Position numbers and translations under genes: made by a program. A stretch of DNA of 64,000 nucleotides from contig NZ_LWTX01000001.1 in NCBI RefSeq assembly GCF_002094305.1, forward strand, positions 1 through 64,000, written 5' to 3'. Shown piece after piece: positions 1 to 17,985 of this stretch. Each line of letters opens with the position of its first letter. Position 1 is the stretch's first letter. The DNA comes from Prescottella equi. GTDB taxonomy: Bacteria; Actinomycetota; Actinomycetes; Mycobacteriales; Mycobacteriaceae. Below the pieces are notes generated by a model. That model did not search any database, was not told the DNA's origin, and saw nothing but the letters and a program-made list of their open reading frames with translations.

Positions 1-7778
<7,778 letters not shown>

Positions 7779-7782
7779 ACGG

Positions 7783-7826
7783 ACACCGGTGGCCGCTCCT
7801 TCCTCGGGAGGAGCGGCCACCGGTGT
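7783..7826. terminator. Bidirectional terminator between the NRPS and lipase genes
   Basis: A perfect 18-bp inverted repeat (7783-7800 and 7809-7826) with an 8-nt loop begins 5 nt after the NRPS stop. It lies between two convergent genes and would serve both. There is no clear U-tract, as is usual in actinobacteria. Confidence 0.85.
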
Positions 7827-7857
7827 GTTCACCCCGTCGACGGCGGCCGGGGACCCG

Positions 7858-8790
7858 TCAGCAGGGGACCGCGCCGGGCAGGCTCGGGTCGAGCGCGCGC
7901 CTGACCAGGAAGATCGAACGCGGATCGTCGAGCAGTCCCACGTGCGAGACGTTCGCCGCCGGGCAACTGTCCTGGATCCACTCGTTGAGGACGGACGACC
8001 CGGGGCCCGGGACCAGGAACGACCCTTCGGGCGGCGTGACGACCGTGTCGCTCCGGGACGCGATGACCCGGTAGTCGACACCCGGCACGGTTTCGTGGCC
8101 GGCGTTGAGGGCGGCGAGGAACTTCGATCCGATCATCTGCTGGTACGAGGCGAGCCCGAAACCCAGACCGGCGAGCCATTCGTTGGTCGGCTCGTCGGTG
8201 AGTCGAAGCGACGTGAAGGCGTCGACGAAGGTCTGCAGACCGCCGAACGTCGTTCCGTGCGTCGTGGGGCCGAGCATCACCAGCCTGCGGATCTTGTTGC
8301 GTGACGGATCGCTCGGATCCGCGCCGCCCTCGAACCGCAGGTACTGCCGCGTCATCGTCCCGCCCTGGGAATGGCCGACGACGTCCACCTGTGCGGCGCC
8401 GGTCCGGGCCCGCACCGCATCGACGAAGCCCGCCAGCTCACGGGCCGAGGCACGGATGTCACCGCGACCCCACGCGCCCGTCGCCAGGCCGTAGTCCAGG
8501 GCGAAGACGCAGTATCCCTCGCGTTGCAGTGCGGGGGACAGTGCGCCCCAGCTGCCCATGTCCATGCCGGTGCCGTGGACGAGGATCACCGGGCGTGGGT
8601 GCCTTGCGCCGGGGCGGCAGTTCCAGTCGTTGGCGCCGGGGGGAGGGGCGGACGTCAACGCCCCCGGCAGGTCGGCCCGGCCCGGTCCGGGATCTGCTGT
8701 CGCGGCGGGCGGTGGGAAACCGAGTGCGCCGAAGAGGACCACGGCCGCGGCGGCGAGGAATTTCGCTGCCGGGCGCCGCCGAAAAGCCAT
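7858..8790 (-). CDS. Secreted alpha/beta-hydrolase lipase (class 2 lipase type)
   Basis: Protein of 310 residues with a signal peptide: MAFRRRPAAKF, then a hydrophobic Ala/Val/Leu stretch ending in PPPAATADP. The mature part has the lipase oxyanion HGTGMDMGSWG, the nucleophile elbow GHSQGG and a late acid/His region (SRSDTVV, NVSHVGLL), as in secreted actinobacterial triacylglycerol lipases of the Lipase_2 family. Two Cys pairs probably form disulfides. The start at 8790 is chosen because AGGAG precedes it by 8 nt and the signal peptide then begins properly; an upstream in-frame ATG at 8832 would add 14 residues. It follows the exporter genes on the same strand after a 170-nt gap. Substrate is unknown; it may act on a lipid or on the peptide product. 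Confidence 0.85.
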   Translation of the reverse strand: MAFRRRPAAKFLAAAAVVLFGALGFPPPAATADPGPGRADLPGALTSAPPPGANDWNCRPGARHPRPVILVHGTGMDMGSWGALSPALQREGYCVFALDYGLATGAWGRGDIRASARELAGFVDAVRARTGAAQVDVVGHSQGGTMTRQYLRFEGGADPSDPSRNKIRRLVMLGPTTHGTTFGGLQTFVDAFTSLRLTDEPTNEWLAGLGFGLASYQQMIGSKFLAALNAGHETVPGVDYRVIASRSDTVVTPPEGSFLVPGPGSSVLNEWIQDSCPAANVSHVGLLDDPRSIFLVRRALDPSLPGAVPC

Positions 8791-8886
8791 GCGGATGCTC
8801 CTGGAGAACAGAAAAGGGGAGGGATGAAGCACAGCGGACGGAAACCCAACCCTCTGAACTCACTGAAACAAATATCAGACGAAGCG

Positions 8887-8916
8887 CACATTCGCCCTCC
8901 GGGGAGGGTGAACGTG
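8887..8916. terminator. Hairpin after the exporter operon
   Basis: Imperfect inverted repeat 8887-8899 / 8904-8916 with a 4-nt loop (one mismatch, one possible G-U pair). It lies 45 nt beyond the stop of the last exporter gene on the minus strand and may end that transcript. An AT-rich stretch at about 8866-8882, unusual here, may hold the lipase promoter. Confidence 0.5.
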
Positions 8917-8960
8917 AGGTGTATTGCGGACGGCCCGTACCGAGCCGGAGGCGAACGCGC

Positions 8961-9833
8961 TCAGCCGGTTGCGGCCGCGCGCCGGTAGCCCTTGATCGCC
9001 GGATACACGAACACGGCCATCATGCCGAACGACCACGCCAGGGTCTGCAGCACGGGTTCGAGGATCGGACCACCCATCGCCAGCCCGCGCATCGCATCGA
9101 TCGCGCACGACATCGGCTGCGCCGCCACCACCGGCTGCAACCAGGTCGGATACGCCATGACGGGCACGAAACCCGAGTTGAAGAACATCAACAGGGTGCA
9201 GCCGATCGACACGAGTTCGACCAGCGGCGCGTCGCCCGACACCGTGGCCAGCGCGGTCACCATCATCGCGAAGCCCATGCCGAAGATCACCGGCAGGATC
9301 ACCAGGAACACACTCGGCAGGAATCCCTGCGTCAGCCGGAATCCGAGGAAGACACCCACCACGAGGATGACGATCGTGGTGATGGTCACGCGCACGGCTT
9401 CCGCCATCATGCGGCCCACCAGGCCGGCGGCCCGATGGATCGGCAGCGTCCAGAAGCGCGACAGCAGGCCGTTCTTGCGTTCGGCCCGCAATCCGACGGC
9501 GCTGACGATGGAACCGAACATGGCACCGATCAGGATGATCATCGGAACCTGACCGTAGACGGCGGGTTGTCCCGTCGCTGCCGTCACGGTGTTGCCGATG
9601 ACGATCCGGAACATCACGAGGGTGAGGGCCGGATAGAGCAGCGCCTGGATCATCGTGGAAGGGTCCCGCGACCAGCGCTTGAGGAGACGTCGGCACTGGA
9701 CGGTGCTGTGCACCCACAACGCCTTGGGGGACGACTCCGGCCACGCCTCGGTGGGCGGCGGGAAATCGATGGAGGAAGCAGACGCCCGCGCCACTCGGCT
9801 CGACGTCATCGTGCGTTCCGGGGATTCACTCAT
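8961..9833 (-). CDS. DrrC-like ABC-2 exporter permease
   Basis: Membrane subunit of 290 residues in the ABC-2 family. It has about six hydrophobic segments after a soluble N-terminus of about 40 residues, and the family pattern ERKNGLLSRFWTLPIHR between the second and third segments. It would form the translocation channel with the adjacent permease, driven by the ATPase two genes upstream. Its ATG overlaps the stop of the preceding permease by 4 nt (ATGA at 9830-9833), so the two are translationally coupled. Two different permeases plus one ATPase is the arrangement of the DrrABC exporters (daunorubicin; mycobacterial phthiocerol lipids). Confidence 0.88.
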   Translation of the reverse strand: MSESPERTMTSSRVARASASSIDFPPPTEAWPESSPKALWVHSTVQCRRLLKRWSRDPSTMIQALLYPALTLVMFRIVIGNTVTAATGQPAVYGQVPMIILIGAMFGSIVSAVGLRAERKNGLLSRFWTLPIHRAAGLVGRMMAEAVRVTITTIVILVVGVFLGFRLTQGFLPSVFLVILPVIFGMGFAMMVTALATVSGDAPLVELVSIGCTLLMFFNSGFVPVMAYPTWLQPVVAAQPMSCAIDAMRGLAMGGPILEPVLQTLAWSFGMMAVFVYPAIKGYRRAAATG

Positions 9834-10693
9834 TTGCGCCTCATACTCGCCCACACGGCCAGTGGCGCGAAGACCACGACCAGACCCACACACCACGCGA
9901 CGGCCGGAAAGAGCGACGACGCGGTGACCCCGCCCTCGGCCATGTCCCGCATCGCGAACGAGAACTGCGAGATCGGCTGGTTGCGCACGAACGGCCGGAT
10001 CCATTCGGGGAACCCGGTCTCCGGGACGAAGCCGCACGACAGCATGCCGAGGATCAGCTGCGGCAGCGCGAGCGCCTGGGACGTCGCCTCCGGGGACTTC
10101 GCCAGGGTGCCGATCGCGTCCGCACCCAGCGACAGCGCCACACTGATGGACAGCGCCAACGCGCAGAACAGCGCTGCCTGCGCCGCGCCCGCGCTGAATC
10201 GGAAACCGATGGCGTAGCCGTACGCCAACGCCGCCACGAGGGTGATCACAGACCGGACGAGGGCGCGGGTCATGCGCGAGAGCAGTGGCACGGGTCCCGC
10301 GACGGGCATCGTCTTGAGTCTCGTCGTCAGGCCGAGCAGCGACTCCACCGAGGCGACCTGCGACGCCGAGATGGCCGTGAAGGCCATCGCCTGCAACACG
10401 ATGATCGGCATGAGGAACTGCGCGTAGTCGACGCCCTGGAGCTTCATCACGAACCGCAGCGGCAGATAGAAGCCGACGGTGAAGATCAGCGGCGCGATCA
10501 CCGCGACCGCGAGCTCGCCGGTCTTCACCATCGTCTTGAGGCTGCGGCCGGTGAGCGCGAGCCACTGCTGGAACCCGTTGGGGTCCGGACGCCGGTGCGA
10601 GCCGACGCGCTTGGCCGGAACCGCCACGGAAGCCCGCTCGGAGGCTGCGGAAACCGCCAGCCTCTTCGCCGCGCTGTTGGCCCCAGAGGTCAT
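9830..10693 (-). CDS. DrrB-like ABC-2 exporter permease
   Basis: Membrane subunit of 287 residues, a distant paralogue of its downstream neighbour. A basic cytoplasmic N-terminus of about 60 residues is followed by about six membrane segments. TTRLKTMPVAGPVPLLSR occupies the place of the family pattern, and CGFVPETGFPEWIRPFVRNQPIS is the conserved loop before the last segments (shown here in part as a landmark). The start overlaps the ATPase stop by 4 nt (10690-10693) and the stop overlaps the next permease start by 4 nt, so all three subunits are made in coupled fashion. Confidence 0.88.
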   Translation of the reverse strand: MTSGANSAAKRLAVSAASERASVAVPAKRVGSHRRPDPNGFQQWLALTGRSLKTMVKTGELAVAVIAPLIFTVGFYLPLRFVMKLQGVDYAQFLMPIIVLQAMAFTAISASQVASVESLLGLTTRLKTMPVAGPVPLLSRMTRALVRSVITLVAALAYGYAIGFRFSAGAAQAALFCALALSISVALSLGADAIGTLAKSPEATSQALALPQLILGMLSCGFVPETGFPEWIRPFVRNQPISQFSFAMRDMAEGGVTASSLFPAVAWCVGLVVVFAPLAVWASMRRK

Positions 10694-11661
10694 CGCTCGG
10701 CCCCCGGAGCGGAATGACCGGTCAGGGAGAGGAAGACGTCGTCGAGGGACGGCCGGCGCAGCGCGATGTCGGCGAGCTCGATGCCCGCCGCGTCCAGGCG
10801 GCGCAGCGCCTCGGACAGCGTGGCGGCGCCGTCGGGGGCCGGCACGGACACGCGATCGGCGCCTTCGGCGATCTCGGTGCGGATCTCGTGCGGAACCAGA
10901 TTGCCGAGCGCGTGGATCGCCCACGGCAACTTCTGCGGATCCAGCGGGACGACCTCGCAGTAGCTGCCGCCCGTGCGCTCCTTGAGCTGATCGGCGGTGC
11001 CCTCCGCGATGACGGTGCCGCGGTCGATGACGATGATGTTGTCGCTGAGCAGGTCCGCCTCCTCCAGGTACTGCGTGGTCAGCAGCACCGTGATGCCCTG
11101 TTCCTTGAGGGTGTCGACGAGCGCCCACACACCCTGGCGGCTGCGCGGATCGAGTCCGGTCGTCGGCTCGTCCAGGAACACGACCTCCGGGCGCACGACC
11201 AGTCCGCACGCGATGTCGATGCGCCGGCGCATGCCGCCGGAATAGCCGCGGACCGGGCGCTTGCCCGTGTCGAGCAGATCGAACTCGGTGAGCAGATCCT
11301 GCGCCCGCTGCTTCGCGGAGGCGCGATCGAGCCCCATCAGACGCCCGAACAGTTCGATGTTCTCCCGGCCCGACAGCGTCTCGTCGAGCGCTGCGTACTG
11401 GCCCGTCATCATGATCGAACGGCGGACGTCGGCGGCGTGCGTGACGACGTCGTGTCCCGCGACCAGCGCACGGCCCCGGTCCGGTCGCAGCAGCGTCGAC
11501 AGAACCTTCACGGTGGTCGTCTTGCCGGCGCCGTTGGGGCCGAGGATGCCCAGAACCGTCCCGCGCTTGGCTTCGAAGCTGACGCCCTGCAGAGCCTTCA
11601 CCTCGCCGAAGGACTTGTGGACGTCGTCGACGAGCACGGCTGCGTCCTGGAATATTGGCAT
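10690..11661 (-). CDS. DrrA-like ABC exporter ATP-binding protein
   Basis: ATPase of 323 residues. Walker A GPNGAGKTTT lies near residue 42, the signature YSGGMRRR near 140, Walker B VVFLDEPTTGLDPRSR follows, and the switch region is TTQYLEEAD. The C-terminal extension of about 100 residues is typical of the DrrA family. ATG 11661 is preferred over the GTG at 11667, because GGAG sits 5 nt before the ATG and would overlap the GTG. As first gene of a three-gene operon opposite an NRPS gene, it probably powers export of the peptide product or gives self-resistance; that link is inference from position. Confidence 0.92.
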   Translation of the reverse strand: MPIFQDAAVLVDDVHKSFGEVKALQGVSFEAKRGTVLGILGPNGAGKTTTVKVLSTLLRPDRGRALVAGHDVVTHAADVRRSIMMTGQYAALDETLSGRENIELFGRLMGLDRASAKQRAQDLLTEFDLLDTGKRPVRGYSGGMRRRIDIACGLVVRPEVVFLDEPTTGLDPRSRQGVWALVDTLKEQGITVLLTTQYLEEADLLSDNIIVIDRGTVIAEGTADQLKERTGGSYCEVVPLDPQKLPWAIHALGNLVPHEIRTEIAEGADRVSVPAPDGAATLSEALRRLDAAGIELADIALRRPSLDDVFLSLTGHSAPGAER

Positions 11662-11738
11662 CGACACTCCGCTAGTTCACCTGGGTTGGATGGCTCTCCG
11701 CCATTCGGGGGCCAAGGGGCCGTCCTCCGTCGACGTGT

Positions 11739-11783
11739 ATTCCCGCCGCTGCCGGGGAATGTTACCCGCGTGGCGGCCGCCAC
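11739..11783. promoter_or_regulatory. Palindromes upstream of the exporter operon
   Basis: The 197-nt gap before the ATPase gene holds an inverted repeat ATTCCC-N10-GGGAAT (11739-11760) and a perfect 14-bp palindrome (11770-11783). Both lie 80-120 nt upstream of the start, where an operator would be expected. No regulator is assigned; the GntR gene next door is a candidate. Confidence 0.35.
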
Positions 11784-11858
11784 AAGCCGTCCACGGCCCG
11801 GCGCACCGTTCGTCCACCGCGTCCGAGTTCCCGGCCGGCGACGCGCCTGACCAGGCGA

Positions 11859-12545
11859 TCAGTCCCAGATTCCGATCGTTTCCAGGTGTCGAACCAGACG
11901 CTTCGCGCCGTCGTCGAAATGGGCGCGGGTCTCGTCCGCGACGCCGGCGTGGTCCCGAGCGGCGAGGGCCGCGACGAGCCGCGCGTGGCTGGCCACGGCC
12001 TCGTCGCCCCACTCGCGATCGGCCGAATAGAAGTGGACCGGGGTGTAGCGGGTGGCGCCGAGCAGGAACCACGACAACTTCCGGGCCCCTGCCAAACGAT
12101 TGATGATCCGGTGGAAGGCGAACTCGAGTTCCTCGATCCGGACGGCGTCCCCGAGTTCGACGGCCTGCCGCAGCCGATCGTTGATCGCGGTCAGCTCGGC
12201 GAGCGCCTCGTCGTCGACGTGGTCGACGGCCCGTCCGGCCAACTCCTCGGCGATCCGGCCCTGCAGCCAGAAGACGTCGTTGACGTCGTCGCGGCTCAGC
12301 GGGGCGACGACATAGCCGCGGTGGGGGACCAGCTCCACGAGTCCCTCGCCCCGCAAGGTCAGCAGAGCCTCGCGGACGGGGGTGACACTCACGCCGAGTT
12401 CGGCCGCGGTCTCGTCGAGGCGGATGAACTCGCCCGGGCGCACGCCGCCCGACATGATCACATTGCGCACGTGCACCGCGACGTCGTCGGACAACTGGGG
12501 ACGGCGTCGGAGATTACCCGTCGACCGGGCTGCGGGCGGGGCCAT
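11859..12545 (-). CDS. GntR-family regulator with FCD ligand domain
   Basis: Transcription factor of 228 residues. The N-terminal winged helix (about 20-85) contains the GntR pattern LGVSVTPVREALLTLRGEGL followed by VELVPHRGYVV. The all-helical C-terminal half is an FCD domain, with EFAFHRIINRLAG and SHARLVAALAARD supplying the usual metal/ligand histidines. Such proteins often respond to organic acids, acyl compounds or sugars; the ligand here is unknown. The start at 12545 has GAGGAG 6 nt upstream. It is on the same strand as the hotdog-fold gene 148 nt upstream and the exporter downstream. Confidence 0.9.
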   Translation of the reverse strand: MAPPAARSTGNLRRRPQLSDDVAVHVRNVIMSGGVRPGEFIRLDETAAELGVSVTPVREALLTLRGEGLVELVPHRGYVVAPLSRDDVNDVFWLQGRIAEELAGRAVDHVDDEALAELTAINDRLRQAVELGDAVRIEELEFAFHRIINRLAGARKLSWFLLGATRYTPVHFYSADREWGDEAVASHARLVAALAARDHAGVADETRAHFDDGAKRLVRHLETIGIWD

Positions 12546-12693
12546 GACTTCTCCTCGGCAGGACGCGTGCCCGCTTCGTCCGCGGGTCCCGGCCGGGGCC
12601 GGTAGGGGCCGCTGGTGTGATGCGTGCAACAAAATCGGATCGGATCAAATATATCGGGTCCGGGTTCGCTCGCCCTCACGGCGCAGCGCTCGG

Positions 12694-13173
12694 TCAGGCG
12701 GGCGTCACCCAGACGGTGATGTCGGCGTGCACGACCTCCGTGCCGGCGCGGTCGCGGATCGACACCGGGATGGTCAGTTCCGTTCCCTCGGTGACGGTGT
12801 CGAAGTCGGGGATCCGGTCGAGGGTCGCGATCGCGCGCAGCCGGGACTGTGCCTTCGCGAGGTAGCGGACGTTCATCGCCTTGGGGATCCACCGATGACC
12901 GACCGGCACGGTCGCCTCCGCGAGCATCCCCATGGCCGCCTCGGCGAGATTGCAGGCCGCGATCGCGTGGAAGGTGCCGATGTGGTTGTGCACACCCCAC
13001 CATTTCGGCGCGGTCACCTCGCAGTGTCCGGGCTCGAGCCGGTCGACGGTCGGAAGCACCGTCGCGAAGTACGGCACTCGCACACACATGCCGAGGGAGA
13101 ACAGCGCGCGCCCGAATCCGTTGGCGGGCAACTTCTGCCAGCTTCGGTACGTGGCGGTGGGGGTCGATGTCAT
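12694..13173 (-). CDS. Hotdog-fold protein, DUF4442 type (thioesterase-like)
   Basis: Protein of 159 residues matching the DUF4442/PaaI-like hotdog pattern: GVHNHIGTFHAIAACNLAEAAMG carries the conserved HN, G and central-helix residues (longer than a single motif; key residues His, Asn, Gly, His). Members are thought to hydrolyse acyl-CoA or bind acyl groups. The start at 13173 is chosen over an ATG 18 nt upstream, because the upstream one falls inside the operator palindrome. Regulation is probably by a TetR-type repressor at that palindrome; the substrate is unknown. Confidence 0.75.
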   Translation of the reverse strand: MTSTPTATYRSWQKLPANGFGRALFSLGMCVRVPYFATVLPTVDRLEPGHCEVTAPKWWGVHNHIGTFHAIAACNLAEAAMGMLAEATVPVGHRWIPKAMNVRYLAKAQSRLRAIATLDRIPDFDTVTEGTELTIPVSIRDRAGTEVVHADITVWVTPA

Positions 13174-13180
13174 GGCGGAG

Positions 13181-13200
13181 ATCTTACTCACGAGTAAGAT
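13181..13200. promoter_or_regulatory. Candidate TetR-type operator (ATCTTACTC-AC-GAGTAAGAT)
   Basis: Perfect 9-bp arms around a 2-nt centre, 8 nt upstream of the hotdog-fold start. The TTACT-AGTAA core resembles operators of actinobacterial lipid-metabolism TetR regulators. The low GC of this element in a GC-rich region makes chance unlikely. Confidence 0.6.
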
Positions 13201-13249
13201 GGCTGGGTCGGATTCGGCCGCTGACCTCGGAAGTCCGAGCGACTGCGAT

Positions 13250-13278
13250 TTGATCTCGAGGGTCGGCTACGGCATACT
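13250..13278 (+). promoter_or_regulatory. Probable promoter of the rpsJ (S10) operon
   Basis: TTGATC (13250-13255), a 17-nt spacer, then CATACT (13273-13278) match sigma-A type elements. It gives a leader of about 370 nt before rpsJ. Confidence 0.5.
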
Positions 13279-13658
13279 GATCGGGTTGCCTTGACTGGGA
13301 CGCGCTCCGTTGCGACCCGAGTCGGGCTGGATGAAAGTCGAGTATCGGGACGAAGTGCCTGGTCACGACGATGCAAGACGGAAGCAGTACCCAAAGTTTG
13401 CGCCCCTCGCGGGTGCATCCGGTGCGGTTCTCGCGGCTCCTGGGAAGGGATTTCCGGGGCCGGGGAATGAGCGACAGGGCGACACGCCCGACCGCGTGGA
13501 CCGGAGAACCATGACACATGAACAGCGGCAGCGGATCGAGTGATGTCTCGATCGCGAGTGTGTGTTGTTCGTGTCGTGTTTCAGCCGAGGGCTGTGCAGA
13601 CGAGGTAGTCCCCGGCTCGTTCGGGTTCTACGAAACGCGGCAAGAAAAGGACACAAGC
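13279..13658 (+). other. Long untranslated leader of the S10 operon
   Basis: About 370 nt without a convincing gene. It contains several G/C runs able to pair and a 10-codon open frame (ATG at 13511, stop at 13543) that could be a leader peptide. In other bacteria S10 leaders mediate feedback by L4, but no known L4 leader could be recognised by eye. Confidence 0.45.
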
Positions 13659-13964
13659 GTGGCGGGACAGAAGATCCGCATCAGGCTCAAGGCCTATGAC
13701 CACGAGGCGATCGACGCGTCAGCGCGCAAGATCGTCGAGACGGTGACCCGTACCGGGGCACGCGTGGTCGGCCCGGTGCCGTTGCCTACCGAGAAGAACG
13801 TGTACTGCGTCATCCGCTCGCCGCACAAGTACAAGGACTCGCGCGAGCACTTCGAGATGCGTACTCACAAGCGGCTGATCGACATCCTCGACCCGACGCC
13901 GAAGACGGTCGACGCGCTCATGCGCATCGACCTTCCGGCCAGCGTCGACGTGAACATCCAGTGA
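13659..13964 (+). CDS. rpsJ: 30S ribosomal protein S10
   Basis: Protein of 101 residues, the normal length, beginning [18 protein letters not shown] after the start and ending SVDVNIQ. S10 is a head protein of the small subunit and also the NusE antitermination factor. Start is GTG 13659 with AAAGGA 8 nt upstream; a longer in-frame reading from 13518 has no family support. First gene of the S10 cluster. Confidence 0.97.
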   Translation: MAGQKIRIRLKAYDHEAIDASARKIVETVTRTGARVVGPVPLPTEKNVYCVIRSPHKYKDSREHFEMRTHKRLIDILDPTPKTVDALMRIDLPASVDVNIQ

Positions 13965-13992
13965 GCTTGGGAAGACGCAGCGGAGATATCAA

Positions 13993-14646
13993 ATGACTAA
14001 TCAGATCAAGGGAATCCTGGGCACCAAGCTCGGCATGACCCAGGTCTTCGACGAGAACAACCGGGTCGTTCCGGTCACCGTCGTCAAGGCCGGGCCGAAC
14101 GTCGTCACCCAGATCCGTACCGAAGAGCGTGACGGCTACAGCGCCGTGCAGCTGGCGTTCGGCGCCATCGACCCGCGCAAGGTGAACAAGCCCACCTCGG
14201 GCCAGTTCGCCAAGGCCGGCGTCACCCCGCGTCGCCACGTCGTCGAGCTCCGCGTCGCCGACACCTCGGAGTACGAGGTCGGCCAGGAGCTGACGGCCGA
14301 GGTGTTCGAGGACGGCGCATACGTCGACGTCACCGGCACCAGCAAGGGCAAGGGCTTCGCCGGCACCATGAAGCGTCACGGCTTCGCCGGCCAGGGCGCC
14401 TCGCACGGCGCACAGGCTGTCCACCGTCGCCCGGGTTCCATCGGTGGCTGTGCCACCCCCGGTCGCGTGTTCAAGGGCATGCGCATGTCGGGCCGTATGG
14501 GCTCCGACCGCATCACGACGCAGAACCTCTCGGTCCACAAGGTGGATGCCGAGAACGGTCTGCTGCTGATCAAGGGTGCGATCCCGGGCCGCAAGGGTGG
14601 CCTCGTGATCGTCAAGACCGCAGTGAAGGGTGGTGCTTCGGCATGA
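13993..14646 (+). CDS. rplC: 50S ribosomal protein L3
   Basis: Protein of 217 residues with [14 protein letters not shown] at the N-terminus and the conserved central loop [19 protein letters not shown] that reaches toward the peptidyl transferase centre. It nucleates early assembly of the large subunit. The stop overlaps the rplD start by 4 nt. Confidence 0.98.
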   Translation: MTNQIKGILGTKLGMTQVFDENNRVVPVTVVKAGPNVVTQIRTEERDGYSAVQLAFGAIDPRKVNKPTSGQFAKAGVTPRRHVVELRVADTSEYEVGQELTAEVFEDGAYVDVTGTSKGKGFAGTMKRHGFAGQGASHGAQAVHRRPGSIGGCATPGRVFKGMRMSGRMGSDRITTQNLSVHKVDAENGLLLIKGAIPGRKGGLVIVKTAVKGGASA

Positions 14647-15308
14647 CCGAGACCGCAACCAAGCTGACCCTCGACGTCAAGGCCGCCGGTGGCAAGACCA
14701 ACGGCACCGTCGATCTCCCCTCCGAGATCTTCGACGCGACCGCGAACATCGCTCTGATGCACCAGGTCGTCGTCGCGCAGCTCGCTGCGGCACGTCAGGG
14801 CACGCACTCCACCAAGACCCGCGGCGAGGTCCGCGGTGGTGGCAAGAAGCCGTACCGCCAGAAGGGCACCGGCCGCGCACGTCAGGGCTCGACCCGTGCG
14901 CCGCAGTTCGCCGGCGGTGGCACCGTCCACGGCCCGCAGCCGCGCGACTACTCGCAGCGCACCCCCAAGAAGATGAAGGCTGCCGCTCTGCGTGGCGCCC
15001 TCTCCGACCGGGCCCGCAACGAGCGCATCCACGTCATCACCGAACTGGTCGCCGGGCAGGTCCCGTCCACCAAGACGGCGAAGTCGTTCCTGGGCGAGCT
15101 GTCCGACCGCAAGAAGTTCCTGCTGGTCGTCGGCCGCGAGGACATCGCCGCGTGGAAGAGCGTCCAGAACCTGGACGGCGTGCACCCCATCGCACCCGAC
15201 CAGCTCAACACCTACGACGTGCTCAACAGCGATGACGTCGTGTTCAGCCTCGAGGCTCTGAACACCTTCATCGCGGGCCCGGCCAAGAACGAGGAGGAGA
15301 GCAAGTGA
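14643..15308 (+). CDS. rplD: 50S ribosomal protein L4
   Basis: Protein of 221 residues. It carries the exit-tunnel loop ([20 protein letters not shown] region, key Gly/Lys/Arg residues) and the [17 protein letters not shown] segment. ATGA overlap with rplC and GTGA overlap with rplW give tight coupling. In Gram-negative bacteria L4 also represses its own operon; that role is not shown for this group. Confidence 0.98.
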   Translation: MTETATKLTLDVKAAGGKTNGTVDLPSEIFDATANIALMHQVVVAQLAAARQGTHSTKTRGEVRGGGKKPYRQKGTGRARQGSTRAPQFAGGGTVHGPQPRDYSQRTPKKMKAAALRGALSDRARNERIHVITELVAGQVPSTKTAKSFLGELSDRKKFLLVVGREDIAAWKSVQNLDGVHPIAPDQLNTYDVLNSDDVVFSLEALNTFIAGPAKNEEESK

Positions 15309-15610
15309 CCACCATCGCCGACCCCCGCGACATCTTGCTGGCCCCGGTCATCTCCGAGAAGTCCTACGGACTGATCGAGGAAGGCACCTACACCTTCCTG
15401 GTGCACCCGGACTCGAACAAGACGCAGATCAAGATTGCCGTCGAGAAGGTCTTCGGCGTCACCGTGACCAGCGTCAACACCGCCAACCGTCAGGGCAAGC
15501 GCAAGCGGACCCGCTTCGGTTACGGCAAGCGCAAGGACACCAAGCGCGCGCTCGTGACCCTCTCGGCCGACAGCAAGCCCATCGAGATCTTCGGAGGCCC
15601 GGTCGCGTAA
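15305..15610 (+). CDS. rplW: 50S ribosomal protein L23
   Basis: Protein of 101 residues starting at GTG 15305, with the family signature [13 protein letters not shown] near the N-terminus. It lies at the tunnel exit and is the docking point for trigger factor and SRP. The C-terminal part has the usual basic [20 protein letters not shown] loop. Confidence 0.97.
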   Translation: MTTIADPRDILLAPVISEKSYGLIEEGTYTFLVHPDSNKTQIKIAVEKVFGVTVTSVNTANRQGKRKRTRFGYGKRKDTKRALVTLSADSKPIEIFGGPVA

Positions 15611-15650
15611 GCGTCTGGGACTTGACGAGATATAGAGGACGAGAAGACTC

Positions 15651-16484
15651 ATGGCAATCCGTAAGTACAAGCCGACTACCCCGGGCCGCCGCGGCTCGAG
15701 CGTCTCGGACTTCGCCGAGATCACTCGGTCGACGCCCGAGAAGTCGCTCATTCGCCCGCTGCACGGTCGCGGTGGTCGTAACGCCCACGGTCGCATCACC
15801 ACCCGTCACAAGGGTGGCGGTCACAAGCGCGCCTACCGGTTGATCGACTTCCGTCGCAACGACAAGGACGGCGTGCCGGCCAAGGTCGCTCACATCGAGT
15901 ACGACCCCAACCGCACCGCTCGCATCGCGCTGCTGCACTACGCAGACGGCGAGAAGCGCTACATCATCGCCCCCAAGGGCCTGGTGCAGGGCGCTCCGAT
16001 CGAGTCCGGCGCAGGCGCCGACATCAAGCCGGGCAACAACCTGCCGCTGCGCAACATCCCCACCGGTACCACGATCCACGCTGTGGAGCTGCGTCCGGGC
16101 GGCGGTGCCAAGATGGCCCGCTCCGCCGGCGCCAGCATCCAGCTGCTGGGCAAGGAAGGCACCTACGCCACGCTGCGTATGCCGTCCGGTGAGATCCGTC
16201 GCGTCGACGTGCGCTGCCGCGCCACCGTCGGCGAGGTCGGCAACGCCGAGCAGTCGAACATCAACTGGGGCAAGGCCGGCCGCATGCGCTGGAAGGGCGT
16301 CCGCCCGACCGTCCGTGGTGTCGTCATGAACCCGGTCGACCACCCGCACGGTGGTGGTGAGGGTAAGACCTCCGGTGGTCGCCACCCGGTCAGCCCCTGG
16401 GGCAAGCCCGAGGGCCGCACCCGCAAGAACAAGGCGAGCGACAAGCTCATCGTCCGTCGTCGCCGTACCGGCAAGAAGCGCTAG
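15651..16484 (+). CDS. rplB: 50S ribosomal protein L2
   Basis: Protein of 277 residues. It has the [14 protein letters not shown] segment (with the His needed for peptidyl transferase activity) and the basic C-terminal [10 protein letters not shown] 40-nt gap separates it from rplW, the widest in this half of the cluster, but no hairpin was seen there. Confidence 0.98.
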   Translation: MAIRKYKPTTPGRRGSSVSDFAEITRSTPEKSLIRPLHGRGGRNAHGRITTRHKGGGHKRAYRLIDFRRNDKDGVPAKVAHIEYDPNRTARIALLHYADGEKRYIIAPKGLVQGAPIESGAGADIKPGNNLPLRNIPTGTTIHAVELRPGGGAKMARSAGASIQLLGKEGTYATLRMPSGEIRRVDVRCRATVGEVGNAEQSNINWGKAGRMRWKGVRPTVRGVVMNPVDHPHGGGEGKTSGGRHPVSPWGKPEGRTRKNKASDKLIVRRRRTGKKR

Positions 16485-16502
16485 TCAAGGAGGGAGTGAA
16501 GG

Positions 16503-16780
16503 ATGCCACGCAGCCTGAAGAAGGGCCCGTTCGTCGATGACCACCTCCTTGCGAAGGTGGACGTGCAGAACGAGAAGGGCACCAAGCAGGTCATCAAGAC
16601 CTGGAGCCGTCGTTCCACGATCATTCCGGACTTCATCGGTCACACGTTTGCCGTCCACGACGGACGCAAGCACGTTCCGGTGTTCGTTTCGGATTCGATG
16701 GTTGGCCACAAGCTCGGAGAGTTTGCACCGACCAGGACGTTCAAGGGCCACATCAAGGACGACCGGAAGAGCAAGCGTCG

Positions 16781-16784
<4 letters not shown>
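16503..16784 (+). CDS. rpsS: 30S ribosomal protein S19
   Basis: Protein of 93 residues beginning [15 protein letters not shown], with the signature [19 protein letters not shown]. It binds 16S rRNA in the head with S13. AGGAGGGA lies upstream of the ATG. Its stop overlaps the rplV start by 4 nt. Confidence 0.97.
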
Positions 16785-17982
<1,198 letters not shown>

Positions 17983-17985
17983 CGC

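Noticed and set aside
8301-10217. Plus-strand open frame of 638 codons opposite lipase and exporter genes
   Set aside because: Low-complexity Arg/His/Asp translation; the minus strand carries coupled exporter genes.
11662-11667. GTG at 11667 as the start of the exporter ATPase
   Set aside because: It overlaps the GGAG that serves ATG 11661.
13511-13543. Ten-codon leader peptide before rpsJ
   Set aside because: Too short to judge, and without a clear ribosome site; kept only as a remark.
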